In this document: piece by piece, positions 25,783 to 33,672 of the stretch | How the letters are laid out: each line of letters opens with the position of its first letter | Position numbering within the stretch: the stretch's first letter is position 1 | Assembly (NCBI RefSeq): GCF_014180685.1 | Contig: NZ_JACEHF010000019.1 | Coordinates: 1 to 41,960 of the forward strand | Source of the DNA: Nocardioides pelophilus | GTDB taxonomy: Bacteria; Actinomycetota; Actinomycetes; Propionibacteriales; Nocardioidaceae | Length of the DNA stretch: 41,960 nucleotides | Direction of reading: 5' to 3' | The notes under the pieces: generated by a model | What the model was told of the DNA's origin: nothing | Database searches by the model: none | The model's input: the letters and a program-made list of their open reading frames with translations, nothing else | Translations under genes and position numbers: made by a program

Positions 25783-26340
25783 GTGAACCTGATCCATCGC
25801 GTCTACTGCCGATCCCGGATCTGGCGCGCCCACGTGAGGGCACTGCTGCCATGGGCGTTGGACGGCATCTCCCTCGAGCGGTCGGCCGTTCTGGAGCTGG
25901 GGCCGGGTCCCGGGCTGACTACAGACTGGCTGGTGCCGCGGGTGGGCTCGTTGACGTGCGTGGAGTACGACGAAGCTGATGCCTCGGCGCTCGCGCGAAG
26001 ACATCCCGGGGTGGTCGTGCAACGTGGTGACGCGACGGCGCTCCCCTTCGAGTCCGGGTCGTTCGACGCGGTGGTCTGCTTCACGATGTTGCATCATCTT
26101 GCCTCGTTCGCGGCGCAGGAGCGCCTGTACGCCGAGGCTGCCCGGGTCTTGCGCCCGAATGGCCTGTTTGCGGGCTCGGACAGCCGCTGGGGTCCCCTCT
26201 TCGCGCTGGCGCACATCGGCGACACCTGCACCTTGGTCGACCCGGAAGCATTACCGGCACGGCTGGAAGTTGGCGGCTTCGGTCATGCCGAGACCGACAC
26301 CCGACGGGACGCGTTCCGGTTCCGGGCGCAAGTCAACTGA
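25783..26340 (+). CDS. Class I SAM-dependent methyltransferase
   Basis: 185 residues, GTG start. Rossmann-type methyltransferase: motif I LELGPGPG (37-44), acidic end of strand 2 in CVEYDEAD, motif II-like GDATALPFESGSFDAVVCFT (about 84-103, UbiE/COQ5 style), and LRPNGLFAGSD (motif III). It transfers a methyl group from S-adenosylmethionine to an unknown acceptor. It has no Cys arrangement of an arsenite methyltransferase. It is divergent from the propeller gene and shares its regulator box, so it is likely co-regulated with the metal island. Confidence 0.8.
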   Translation: MNLIHRVYCRSRIWRAHVRALLPWALDGISLERSAVLELGPGPGLTTDWLVPRVGSLTCVEYDEADASALARRHPGVVVQRGDATALPFESGSFDAVVCFTMLHHLASFAAQERLYAEAARVLRPNGLFAGSDSRWGPLFALAHIGDTCTLVDPEALPARLEVGGFGHAETDTRRDAFRFRAQVN

Positions 26341-26370
26341 CGACGACTGCCGGCCCTGCGGCAGCACTGC

Positions 26371-27318
26371 CTAGTTGGAGGCCAGCCGTGGGGTGAATCG
26401 CTCGGGCTGGGTGACAAATTCCCGTCGGCAGGCGTCCGAGCAGAACCACCACTGCTCGCCGTGCCAGCTTGCGTGGGGTCCGTTCGGCTCGACCTGCATG
26501 CGGCAGACGGGATCGACGGCGAGTGCGGCGACGGGCTGGAATTGCCCGTCCTCCAGCCAGAGCACGCGGTCGGCGATCTCCCGGAGTCGATCGTCGTGGC
26601 TGACGATGACGATCGAGCGGCCGTCCTCGTCGGCGAGCTGGCGCAGCAGCCGGGCGAGGTCTCGACCTCGGGATGCGTCGAGGTTGGCGGTGGGTTCGTC
26701 CGCGAGCAGAACGGGTGGGTCGTTGGCGAGCGCGCGTGCGACGGCGACGCGTTGTTGTTCGCCGCCGGACATCTGGGAGGGCCGCGCCGCTGCCCGGTGG
26801 GCAAGGCCGACGCGCTCGAGCAGCTCGCGGGCGCGCTCGTGTGCAGCTGGACCAGTGGTGCCGGCGAGATTGGCGGCAACTGCGATGTTCTCGGTGGCGG
26901 TGAGTGCGTCGAGCAGGGCGTAGTCCTGGAAGATGAACCCGAAGGTGCGCGACCGCAGCGAGGGAAGCCTTTTCTCGCGCGCCGCGGCGACGTCCACGTC
27001 GACGCCGTCACGGCTGGTTACGGTGATGGAGCCTGCGCTCGGACGCAGCAGTGCGCCGAGCATCAGCAGCAGGGTGGTCTTGCCCGATCCGGACGGTCCC
27101 ATCACGAGGAGCACCTCGCCGGCGGCGAGGTCGAGGTCGACCGCTCGCACGGCATCCACGGCCGTGTCGCCTGACCCGTACGTCTTCGTGAGCCCTCGAA
27201 CGGTCAGCACCCCGGGCCTGGTCGATTCACCGTGGGGCCTGTTGTCGCCAGACGACGGAAGCACCGGATCGGGGACCGGGGCGGTACCGGGGGTGGTGGG
27301 GGCGTTGTTGGTATTCAT
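26371..27318 (-). CDS. FtsX/MacB-type ABC exporter ATPase fused to a YHS metal-binding domain
   Basis: 315 residues from the ATG at 27318, which overlaps the permease stop (ATGA). Residues about 37-262 are a LolD/MacB-like ATPase: Walker A GPSGSGKTT (74-82), Q-loop FGFIFQDYALLD, signature MSGGEQQR (183-190), Walker B LLADEPTANLD (204-214), H-loop SHD (240-242). Residues 268-310 form a YHS domain: DPVCRM (Cys272, Met274) and FCSDACRREF (Cys293, Cys297). YHS domains occur on copper/heavy-metal proteins, so the ATPase may sense or bind metal directly. Last gene of the operon with the two permeases. Confidence 0.88.
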   Translation of the reverse strand: MNTNNAPTTPGTAPVPDPVLPSSGDNRPHGESTRPGVLTVRGLTKTYGSGDTAVDAVRAVDLDLAAGEVLLVMGPSGSGKTTLLLMLGALLRPSAGSITVTSRDGVDVDVAAAREKRLPSLRSRTFGFIFQDYALLDALTATENIAVAANLAGTTGPAAHERARELLERVGLAHRAAARPSQMSGGEQQRVAVARALANDPPVLLADEPTANLDASRGRDLARLLRQLADEDGRSIVIVSHDDRLREIADRVLWLEDGQFQPVAALAVDPVCRMQVEPNGPHASWHGEQWWFCSDACRREFVTQPERFTPRLASN

Positions 27319-28490
27319 CGTGTCTCCCGGAAGGCGGTTGCCGCGTCGAGCGCGGCAATGCGGCGCAGCGGCCACAGGGCGGCGATGAGGCCGACCAGGA
27401 GCGCTGTGGTGGTGGTCTGTGCGACGGCGGCGGTGGTGATGGAGATCTGGACCGCTGGCGCAGCGAGTGGCAGCAACCAGGCCAGCGCCAGCGCGGCTGT
27501 GGTGGCGACTGTGGAGGCGAGTACGACGGTGAGCAGCACCTGCGTCGCTACCGCTGCCGCGAGCCGAGGTGTGCGGGCGCCGAGGGCCTTAAGGACGGCG
27601 AACTCCCGCAACCTGTTCAAGGTGGCTGTCATCAGTCCCAGGGCGATGACGGCGAGCGCGATGACGAGGCCGATGGAGGACATCAGCCGGAGCAGGTCGG
27701 CGCTCATGTCGGTGACGATGCGGGCTTCGGAGTCGGCGAACTGCTCGCGGGTCTGCGCCGTGACGCCACCGACTTCGGCCTCGATCCGGTCCGTGACCGC
27801 TTCTGGGTCGGCGCCTGCGTCCAGCCCGGTGAGGACGTACGAAACGCGGTCGTCGTGGATCCGGGCGAACTCGCTGAGCTCGACGAAGACGGTGGTGTTG
27901 GTGATGCTGCTGCCGCCGGTGGAGAAGCCGACAGCGCGCAGGGACGTGCCCATGACCGTGAACTGGTCGCCGAGCTGGACTCCGAGCTGGTCGGCTGCCT
28001 GCTCGTCCAAGATGGCTTCGCCGGCGGCGGGTGCTCGGCCGGCCACCAGGGCTGTGGGGCCGCCCCGGCCGGTGCGGGTGTCGTAGCCGATGAGGTAGGA
28101 CAGCTGCCGGCCATGTGGTCCGGCCACCGAGCCGGAGGCGAACGCGATGGGAGCGGCCCAGGCAACTCCCGGTATGTCGGCTACGCGCTCGGGGGTGTCC
28201 GCGGGTAGGGACGAGGCAGACATGTGCATGGTGCGTACGCCTTCCTGGGAGACGAACACGTCGGCCGGGGAGGTGCGGATGTAGTAGGTGACGCGGTCGA
28301 CGGCTCCGGCGAAGATGCCGCCGAGGACGAGGACCAGGAGCAGGGACGCGGCCACGCCGAGGACGGTCAGCGTGGCGCGGCGGCGGTCGGCGAACAGGAA
28401 GCGGCGCCCCACGGGCACGGCTCTCGTCGCAAGGGCGCGTCGTGGCTGATCAGATCGCGGCGGAGTCGGGTGCGTGGTGGTGGTCATCGT
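27315..28490 (-). CDS. FtsX-type ABC transporter permease (MacB-like), second
   Basis: 391 residues from the ATG at 28490. Architecture of FtsX/MacB permeases: one N-terminal helix (LTVLGVAASLLLVLVLGGIF), a large extracytoplasmic domain (about 70-255, with DVFVSQEGVRTMHMSASSLP near its start), then three helices (IGLVIALAVIALGLMTATLN; VLLTVVLASTVATTAALALA; a last one near the C terminus), ending with ALDAATAFRETR. The loop LREFAVLKALGA before the second-last helix contacts the ATPase. It pairs with the permease at 28484-29605. Substrate unknown; such transporters move substrates from the outer membrane face or periplasmic side rather than across the bilayer. Confidence 0.85.
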   Translation of the reverse strand, partial: TMTTTTHPTPPRSDQPRRALATRAVPVGRRFLFADRRRATLTVLGVAASLLLVLVLGGIFAGAVDRVTYYIRTSPADVFVSQEGVRTMHMSASSLPADTPERVADIPGVAWAAPIAFASGSVAGPHGRQLSYLIGYDTRTGRGGPTALVAGRAPAAGEAILDEQAADQLGVQLGDQFTVMGTSLRAVGFSTGGSSITNTTVFVELSEFARIHDDRVSYVLTGLDAGADPEAVTDRIEAEVGGVTAQTREQFADSEARIVTDMSADLLRLMSSIGLVIALAVIALGLMTATLNRLREFAVLKALGARTPRLAAAVATQVLLTVVLASTVATTAALALAWLLPLAAPAVQISITTAAVAQTTTTALLVGLIAALWPLRRIAALDAATAFRETR

Positions 28491-29605
28491 CCGCTCCGGA
28501 ATGCGGAAGCTGCGTCGAGCCGGTTGAGTCGGCGTGCCGGTAGCCACGCGGCGACTAGCGCCATCGTGGCCGCTGCGGCGGCGGTCTGAGCGATGGTGCC
28601 GGGGGTGAGCAGCACCGGGAACGCGGGTCGCCACCAGGCGAGGAGTTCCCGGGTGATGATCAGCAGGACGATCGCGGCCAGTGTGCCGAGCACCGTCAAG
28701 GCCACGGTCTCGGTCACCGCGATTCGGCGAAGCCGGCCGGGGGTGGCGCCGAGGGCCTTGAGGACGCCCAGGTCCCGCTGTTGTTCGGTGACCCGGGTGT
28801 AGGCCACCAGCGCGACGATCAGGGTGCCGGCTGCGAAGGCCACGCCCACCATGAGTCGTACCGGCGATCCGTAGATGTCGGTGGCCAGTCGCAGGGATGC
28901 CTCACGCAGTTCGGCAGGAGTGCGCACGGTGTACCCCTCGTCACGCAACTGCGCTGCGACGGCATCGGGTTCCGCGGTAGTGACCAGCACCGCTCCCGTG
29001 GTGCCGGTAGCTCGCAGCATCTGGTCCATCCCGGCCGTGGTGGTGAACAGCAGCGGGGTCATGAACAGGGCGGTGTCGTCGGTGAGGCCGACCACCCGCA
29101 TCGGGTGTCCGAGGATGGGCAGCCGATCGCCGATGGCGAAGTCGTGTTGTTCGGCCCACAAGGCATCGATGGCCACCTCGTCGGGGGCTTCAGGGGCACG
29201 GCCGTCGGTGAAGGCCCACGGACCGCCGAGGCCGCTGCCGGGTTCGTAGGCGACCGCGGCCACGGCAGCCTTGCCGTGGGACAACTCCAGGATCTGGTAC
29301 ATGGTGCGCAGCGGCGCGGCTCCTGTCACGCCGGGGGTCTGGGCGATGGCGTCCACGGCCGGTGCGGGCAGAGCGCCGGGGTCAGCGAACAGGTTGCGCG
29401 TTCCGGCGGGCACCACGACCAGGTCGGCACCGAGGTGGTCGTCGTAGGTGGTGACGCGGTCCTGGACGCCGACCCAGAGTCCGGCCAGCAGCAGCATCAG
29501 CATCAGGGCGAGCCCGATCCCGGCGGCTCCGGCAGCGGTGCGGACCGGACGCGTCGTGAGAAACCGGCGCGTGACCGGAACCGATGCTCCGCTGCGGCCC
29601 TTCAT
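28484..29605 (-). CDS. FtsX-type ABC transporter permease, first
   Basis: 373 residues, same four-helix plan as its neighbour: N-terminal helix (IGLALMLMLLLAGLWVGVQD), an extracytoplasmic domain (about 50-235) containing DLVVVPAGTRNLFADPG, then helices around 250-270, 300-325 and 335-355 and the ending RLNRLDAASAFRSGR. The QQRDLGVLKALGATPGRL coupling loop is clear. The two permeases differ enough to form a heterodimer. It overlaps the next permease by 7 bases; the 41-base gap upstream leads to the His-rich membrane protein gene. Confidence 0.85.
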   Translation of the reverse strand: MKGRSGASVPVTRRFLTTRPVRTAAGAAGIGLALMLMLLLAGLWVGVQDRVTTYDDHLGADLVVVPAGTRNLFADPGALPAPAVDAIAQTPGVTGAAPLRTMYQILELSHGKAAVAAVAYEPGSGLGGPWAFTDGRAPEAPDEVAIDALWAEQHDFAIGDRLPILGHPMRVVGLTDDTALFMTPLLFTTTAGMDQMLRATGTTGAVLVTTAEPDAVAAQLRDEGYTVRTPAELREASLRLATDIYGSPVRLMVGVAFAAGTLIVALVAYTRVTEQQRDLGVLKALGATPGRLRRIAVTETVALTVLGTLAAIVLLIITRELLAWWRPAFPVLLTPGTIAQTAAAAATMALVAAWLPARRLNRLDAASAFRSGR

Positions 29606-29646
29606 GTCGGCTCACATCCTTGACTGAGCGTGGCTCGACGCTCGTC

Positions 29647-29964
29647 CTACTTGTGGCCGTGACCGCCGTGCCCGCCGCCGGGCATGGCGAACATCATGGC
29701 CGCCATCATCGCGGTGCACAGCAGGGCGGTGACGATGATGCCGGAACCTGCTACGCCGGTGAGGACGAGCAGGCCTGCGATCGCCAGCATCGGGATGCAG
29801 CAGATGATCATCATCAGCCCGTGACCACCGTGCGCCCCGTGAGCACCGCCGCCGGGCTCCTGCTCGGCGTGCTGGGCCTCAGTGGGGGCCGAGGATTCCT
29901 GCGGGTACGTCCATGGCTGAGAATCGCGGAGGTGTTCTCGGTCCATGCCGTTCGGGGTGCTCAT
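29647..29964 (-). CDS. Small His-rich membrane protein
   Basis: 105 residues. A soluble N-terminal third with AHGAHGGHG, then two membrane helices (LMMIICCIPMLAIAGLLVLT and GIIVTALLCTAMMAAMMFAM) and a C-terminal GGGHGGHGHK. The Met-, Cys- and His-rich composition of the membrane part suggests copper or nickel contact. The start overlaps the preceding gene by 4 bases, so the two are coupled. It resembles small proteins accompanying metal ATPases and oxidases, but I cannot name a family with certainty. Confidence 0.7.
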   Translation of the reverse strand: MSTPNGMDREHLRDSQPWTYPQESSAPTEAQHAEQEPGGGAHGAHGGHGLMMIICCIPMLAIAGLLVLTGVAGSGIIVTALLCTAMMAAMMFAMPGGGHGGHGHK

Positions 29965-30206
29965 GACGTCCTTCCCTTCAGGGATGCGGGCACGTGCCCG
30001 AGCCTGCCGTAGAGGGGGCAGTGTCCGAGCGCGCCAGTGACGACCAGGTCGAGGCCGGCCAGCACCAGCAGCAGCTCGAGGACGACCACCAAGGTGGAAG
30101 CCGCACTGCCCAGCAAGAACACGCCGGCGATCGCGGCGAGGCTACCGATGGCGACGCGAGCGACGCGTTCGGCGGGGGTGATGTTGATGCTCCAACGGTT
30201 ACTCAT
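29961..30206 (-). CDS. DUF2892-like (YgaP-type) two-helix inner-membrane protein
   Basis: 81 residues from the ATG at 30206 (preceded by GGAGGAAG). The opening NRWSINITPAERVARVAIGS followed by two helices separated by a short turn and CPLYGRLG (Cys67-Pro) matches the DUF2892 pattern (N.g..eR..R...G...l, CPLy..l). Such domains occur next to rhodanese and heavy-metal genes. First gene of a minus-strand operon running through the ABC exporter; a direct-repeat box lies 86 bases upstream. Confidence 0.75.
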   Translation of the reverse strand: MSNRWSINITPAERVARVAIGSLAAIAGVFLLGSAASTLVVVLELLLVLAGLDLVVTGALGHCPLYGRLGHVPASLKGRTS

Positions 30207-30291
30207 GACTTCCTCCAACTTCGGTGGACCGCTGATTCCAGGTCCACTTCGATGGTCTCGCCCGCGAGTGAAGGTGAGCGGCGCCGTCTTG

Positions 30292-30308
30292 TGAAGGTTC
30301 GCTGAAGA
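30292..30308 (+). promoter_or_regulatory. Direct-repeat regulator box 2
   Basis: TGAAGGTTCGCTGAAGA, preceded by GT as in boxes 3 and 4; another TGAAGG half-site lies 23 bp away at 30269. Upstream of the DUF2892-like/His-rich/ABC exporter operon. Confidence 0.65.
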
Positions 30309-30339
30309 ACGCTGCGCCAGTGTTCGGATGTGCCACCGG

Positions 30340-30403
30340 GCTGTGAGATCAAGTAGCCGCTCACATGCAGGTAGGTCTGCACCACGGCGACTGCGGTGTC
30401 CAT
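30340..30403 (-). pseudogene. Possible N-terminal gene fragment
   Basis: Reads MDTAVAVVQTYLHVSGYLIS from an ATG at 30403, which looks like the first helix of a real protein, but the frame continues into the regulator box and loses sense. Likely a truncated gene start within a 200-base intergenic region. Family not identified. Confidence 0.25.
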
Positions 30404-30439
30404 GGCCGCCTCCGCCGTACCCTCGGTATCGGCTGAGTG

Positions 30440-30898
30440 TCAGTCGTGGTGGCCCTCGTGCTCGTCGGGGCCTGGGGTTCGCACCGGGGTACGGTCGCGG
30501 TCTGGGCTCGGGTCGTCGTTGCTGATGGCGGGGCCGATGACGAAGGCCGAGAGCGAGAACATCAGCGTGAACACGGCCAACGCGAGGGTGGGTGCCTTCC
30601 AGGTGCCGAAGCGCCGATAGAGGCGCCGCAGAAGGGGCAGGGAAAGGACCAGGCCCAGCACGGCGAACAGGATGTTGCCGGTCGCGCCGGTCACCAGTAC
30701 CGCCCCGCCGAGGAGCCCGACGTGGTGCAGCAGGTGGGGAAGCAGGCCCATGATGCCGCCGACCACGGCGGTCACCGCACTCCAGACGGTGGCCAGGAGG
30801 CCCCGACGCTGGGGGGTTTCGTCGGCCGTGTCGTCGGCGCTGGGCTCGTCGAGGCGGTCGTTCGCTACCTCCCCGGAGGCCGCGTGAGGGTCGGACAT
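30440..30898 (-). CDS. Membrane protein with His-rich C terminus
   Basis: 152 residues from the ATG at 30898; its start lies 2 bases after the oxidase stop, so it is co-translated with it. A charged N-terminal segment, then about three hydrophobic helices (TVWSAVTAVVGGIMGLLPHL; LLGGAVLVTGATGNILFAVL; TLALAVFTLMFSLSAFVIGP) with HLLHH between the first two, and a C-terminal tail DEHEGHHD. The His pairs suggest metal handling near the oxidase. No named family recognised. Confidence 0.7.
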   Translation of the reverse strand: MSDPHAASGEVANDRLDEPSADDTADETPQRRGLLATVWSAVTAVVGGIMGLLPHLLHHVGLLGGAVLVTGATGNILFAVLGLVLSLPLLRRLYRRFGTWKAPTLALAVFTLMFSLSAFVIGPAISNDDPSPDRDRTPVRTPGPDEHEGHHD

Positions 30899-30900
30899 CG

Positions 30901-32445
30901 TCACTCCTGTGCCTGGTAGGAAAGCGTGGTCATCATGCCGGTCTCGGCGTGGTAGATGTTGTGGCAGTGGGTCGCCCACTGACCTGGGTTATCGGATTCG
31001 AACTCGACGTCGAGGGTCGCCATGGGGCGCACGATGACGGTGTCCTTGCGCGCGCCGCCGCTCGTCAGGGCGAAGGTGTGGCCGTGTACATGCATGGGGT
31101 GGAACATCATCGACTGGTTGACGAAGCGCAGCCGGACCCGCTCACCGCGGGTCAACGGCAACGGGTCGGCGTCCGGGAAGGCTTTGCCGTTGATGGTCCA
31201 ACGGTAGGGCGCCATGGAGCCGCCAAGAACCAGGCTGTGGCTGCGGTCGGCCGACCGCCGGTCCAGACGGACCGACTCGGCCGTCGACAGGCCGGTCCCG
31301 AGCAGTGCCTTGCCCGACAACTCGCTGACCTGGACATCGCCAGTGGGTGGGCGACCGGCGCCGGACCGGATCACGGCCAGCGCTCGTCCTTGTTTGCCCT
31401 CGGCCGAGGCGACCAGCGGGAACACACCCTCGCCCAAGGTGACGGTGGCATCGAAGCGCTCGCCCATCCCGATCAGCAGCGCGTCGGTGGGCATCGGCAC
31501 GACGGGGAAGCCGTCGCTGTGCGTGACGGTCATGCGATGCCCACCGACGGCGACCCGGAACGCCGTGTCCGAGCCGGCGTTGACGAAGCGGATCCGAACG
31601 CGTTGACCCGGCTTCGCCGACAGCGTGGCCGGATCCGCAGGAGTCCGGCCGTTGAGCAAATAGTGCGGGTAGGCGATGTCTCCGGCGCCGCCCAGGAGCG
31701 GGGACTGCATGCCTTCGATGCCGTGCATCCCACCCATCGACCCGCCCATCGAGCCGTGGTCCATCCCCTCCATACCCTCCATGTCATGCATGTCGCTCAT
31801 GGAGCCATCGCCGCCGGCTTGCTGGAGGTCAGCGAGGACCCGGTCCGGAGTACGACCGGTCCCGTCGACCCAGTCGTCTAGGACCACGATCCACTCGACG
31901 TCGTACCGTCCCGACTCGTCCGGGTCGTCGACGATCAAGACGCCGTACAGGCCACGGTCCAGCTGGACTCCCGAGTGCGGGTGGTAGAAGTACGTGCCCG
32001 GGTGAGGGGCGGCGAACTCGTAGCGGAAGGTCCCTCCGGTGGGGATCGGGTCCTGTGTCAGGCCGGGGACGCCGTCCATGTCGTTGCGCAGTGCGAGGCC
32101 GTGCCAGTGCACGCTGGTGGCGACTGGGAGCTGGTTGTCGACATCGACGCGGAGCACGTCGCCGGCGTCGACGCGGAGCAGCGGCCCTGGTGAGGTGTCG
32201 CCGTAGGCCCACGTGCTCACGCTCCGGCCGCCAAGGTCGAGGGTGACCGGCTGGGCGGTGAGTCGGGCGGTGACCAGCCGGCCTCCCGGCTTACGGCGTG
32301 CCGCCTCCGCCGCGGCCACTGCGTCGGCGAGTGGGCCGACCGTGGTGCTAGTGGTCCGGCTGCAGGAGGCAAGACCTCCGAGGGCGGCCACACCTGCGAG
32401 TCCGGCGGCCCCGCGAAGGACGGCGCGACGGGTGATGTCGGACAA
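30901..32445 (-). CDS. Tat-exported multicopper oxidase (CueO/laccase-like)
   Basis: 514 residues. Tat/lipoprotein-like leader: RR at 6-7, hydrophobic stretch, then GLASCSR (Cys28). All four copper motifs are present: SVHWHG (His113, His115), YHPHSG (His155, His157), HPMHVHGH (449-456), and THCHNIYHAETGMM (His493, Cys494, His495, His499, axial Met504). A Met/His-rich insert (about 216-246; DMHDMEGMEGMDHGSMGGSM) resembles the cuprous-ion site of CueO. Expected role: oxidising Cu(I) to less toxic Cu(II) outside the membrane. Operon: SHOCT gene upstream, His-rich membrane protein 2 bases downstream. Confidence 0.93.
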   Translation of the reverse strand: MSDITRRAVLRGAAGLAGVAALGGLASCSRTTSTTVGPLADAVAAAEAARRKPGGRLVTARLTAQPVTLDLGGRSVSTWAYGDTSPGPLLRVDAGDVLRVDVDNQLPVATSVHWHGLALRNDMDGVPGLTQDPIPTGGTFRYEFAAPHPGTYFYHPHSGVQLDRGLYGVLIVDDPDESGRYDVEWIVVLDDWVDGTGRTPDRVLADLQQAGGDGSMSDMHDMEGMEGMDHGSMGGSMGGMHGIEGMQSPLLGGAGDIAYPHYLLNGRTPADPATLSAKPGQRVRIRFVNAGSDTAFRVAVGGHRMTVTHSDGFPVVPMPTDALLIGMGERFDATVTLGEGVFPLVASAEGKQGRALAVIRSGAGRPPTGDVQVSELSGKALLGTGLSTAESVRLDRRSADRSHSLVLGGSMAPYRWTINGKAFPDADPLPLTRGERVRLRFVNQSMMFHPMHVHGHTFALTSGGARKDTVIVRPMATLDVEFESDNPGQWATHCHNIYHAETGMMTTLSYQAQE

Positions 32446-32505
32446 GTTGGGCTCCTGACTCAGGTTCGGCGGGGCCGAGATGCGCGAAGCGGAAGGGGCG
32501 AGCGG

Positions 32506-32751
32506 CTAGTGCACCGAGGCGCGCAGCACACTGCTGCGGGCGTGGTACTCGTCTTCGTCGATCTCGCCTCGGGCGAACCGCTCGTCGAGGATCTGCATCG
32601 GGTCGCGGCGGTCCGAGGTGGACTCACCGGAGCGCTGCGTGCGGAACAGGGCGAGGACGGCATAGACCACCAGCGCCCAGAACGCGACCATGGCCACGGT
32701 CATGACGATCCAACCGCCCCAACCCATGCCGTCGTGATACCAGCCCATCAT
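32506..32751 (-). CDS. SHOCT-domain membrane protein
   Basis: 81 residues from the ATG at 32751 (a second ATG follows immediately); AGGAG lies upstream. A Met/Trp/His-rich N terminus (MMGWYHDGMGWGGW), one membrane helix (about 14-36), a short linker, and a C-terminal SHOCT motif (about 51-78: PMQILDERFARGEIDEDEYH). SHOCT segments are short oligomerisation helices. Small proteins of this form often sit next to copper oxidases. It heads the oxidase operon and is divergent from the two-component system, sharing regulator box 3. Confidence 0.82.
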   Translation of the reverse strand: MMGWYHDGMGWGGWIVMTVAMVAFWALVVYAVLALFRTQRSGESTSDRRDPMQILDERFARGEIDEDEYHARSSVLRASVH

Positions 32752-32826
32752 CGTCCTCAGCTCCTTCGCTTGGCTTGGTGACTTCCACGATTGCCCGGGC
32801 ACCACTGTGTCCCGGTCGCGTTCATG

Positions 32827-32843
32827 TGAAGGTTCGCTGAAGA
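32827..32843 (+). promoter_or_regulatory. Direct-repeat regulator box 3
   Basis: TGAAGGTTCGCTGAAGA, identical to box 2, between the divergent SHOCT/oxidase operon and the response regulator gene. It suggests autoregulation and control of the oxidase. Confidence 0.7.
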
Positions 32844-32895
32844 ACCTGCCCTCGCCGGTGCTGACCTACGGCTGGCCGGGCAGCGGACTGCCACC

Positions 32896-33672
32896 ATGGC
32901 GGGTATGGGCGAGGACGTCATGAACGAGAAGGCCGGCTCACCGGCAGCGAGGACTGCGGGTGGCCGCCCCCGAACCGGTCTCCGGGCGATGGTGGTCGAG
33001 GACGAGACGCAACTGGCCGGACTCATCGGCAGCTACCTCGAACGCGACGGCTTCGAGGTCGCGGTGGTTCATGACGGGCTCGAGGCGGTGGAGGCCGCCC
33101 GCGCCGTCGACCCGGACGTGGTGGTGCTGGACCTGGGCCTGCCCAGCCTGGACGGGGTGGAGGTCTGTCGGCAGCTGCGCACCTTCTCTGATGCCTACGT
33201 GGTGATGCTGACCGCACGCAGCGAGGAGGTCGACACGCTCATCGGGCTCTCGGTGGGGGCTGATGACTACCTGACCAAGCCGTTCAGCCCCCGGATCCTG
33301 ATGGCTCGGATCCAAGCCATGCTCCGCAGGCCCCGTCCCCTGGGAACCTCGTCCGATGACTTGGAAGGCGCCCGCACCTTCGGTGCCCTGGTCATCGATC
33401 CGTTGGGACGCGACGTATGGCTCGAGGGGGAACCAGTGGCGCTGACGCGCACCGAGTTCGACCTCCTCGCCGCCCTGTCCGAGCGGCCGCGGATGGCCTT
33501 CAGTCGGCGCCAGCTCATCGACGCCGTCTGGGGGCCGACGTGGGTCGGTGACGAGCACCTGGTCGACGTCCACGTCGGCCACCTGCGCCGCAAACTGGAC
33601 GACGACGCCACCCGGGCCCGATACATCCGGACCGTCCGTGGCGTCGGCTACCGGATGGGCACAGGGCAGTGA
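32896..33672 (+). CDS. OmpR-family response regulator
   Basis: 258 residues. Receiver domain about 29-140 with phospho-acceptor Asp79 (VVVLDLGLPSLDG), Thr106 (MLTARSEE) and Lys128 (DDYLTKPF), then a winged-helix DNA-binding domain about 165-256 (LTRTEFDLLAALSERPRMAF, VDVHVGHLRRKL, IRTVRGVGYRM). The start at 32896 is not certain: an ATG at 32920 has GAGG 5 bases upstream and would give 250 residues. The kinase gene overlaps its stop. OmpR-type regulators bind direct repeats with ~11-bp period, as in the boxes found here. Confidence 0.92.
   Translation: MAGMGEDVMNEKAGSPAARTAGGRPRTGLRAMVVEDETQLAGLIGSYLERDGFEVAVVHDGLEAVEAARAVDPDVVVLDLGLPSLDGVEVCRQLRTFSDAYVVMLTARSEEVDTLIGLSVGADDYLTKPFSPRILMARIQAMLRRPRPLGTSSDDLEGARTFGALVIDPLGRDVWLEGEPVALTRTEFDLLAALSERPRMAFSRRQLIDAVWGPTWVGDEHLVDVHVGHLRRKLDDDATRARYIRTVRGVGYRMGTGQ

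Noticed and set aside
25783..26340. Arsenite methyltransferase (ArsM)
   Set aside because: The protein is a short UbiE-like methyltransferase without the conserved cysteines of ArsM.
30203..30403. 66-residue protein on the minus strand
   Set aside because: Only the first ~20 residues look coding; the rest runs through the conserved regulator box. Kept only as a possible fragment.
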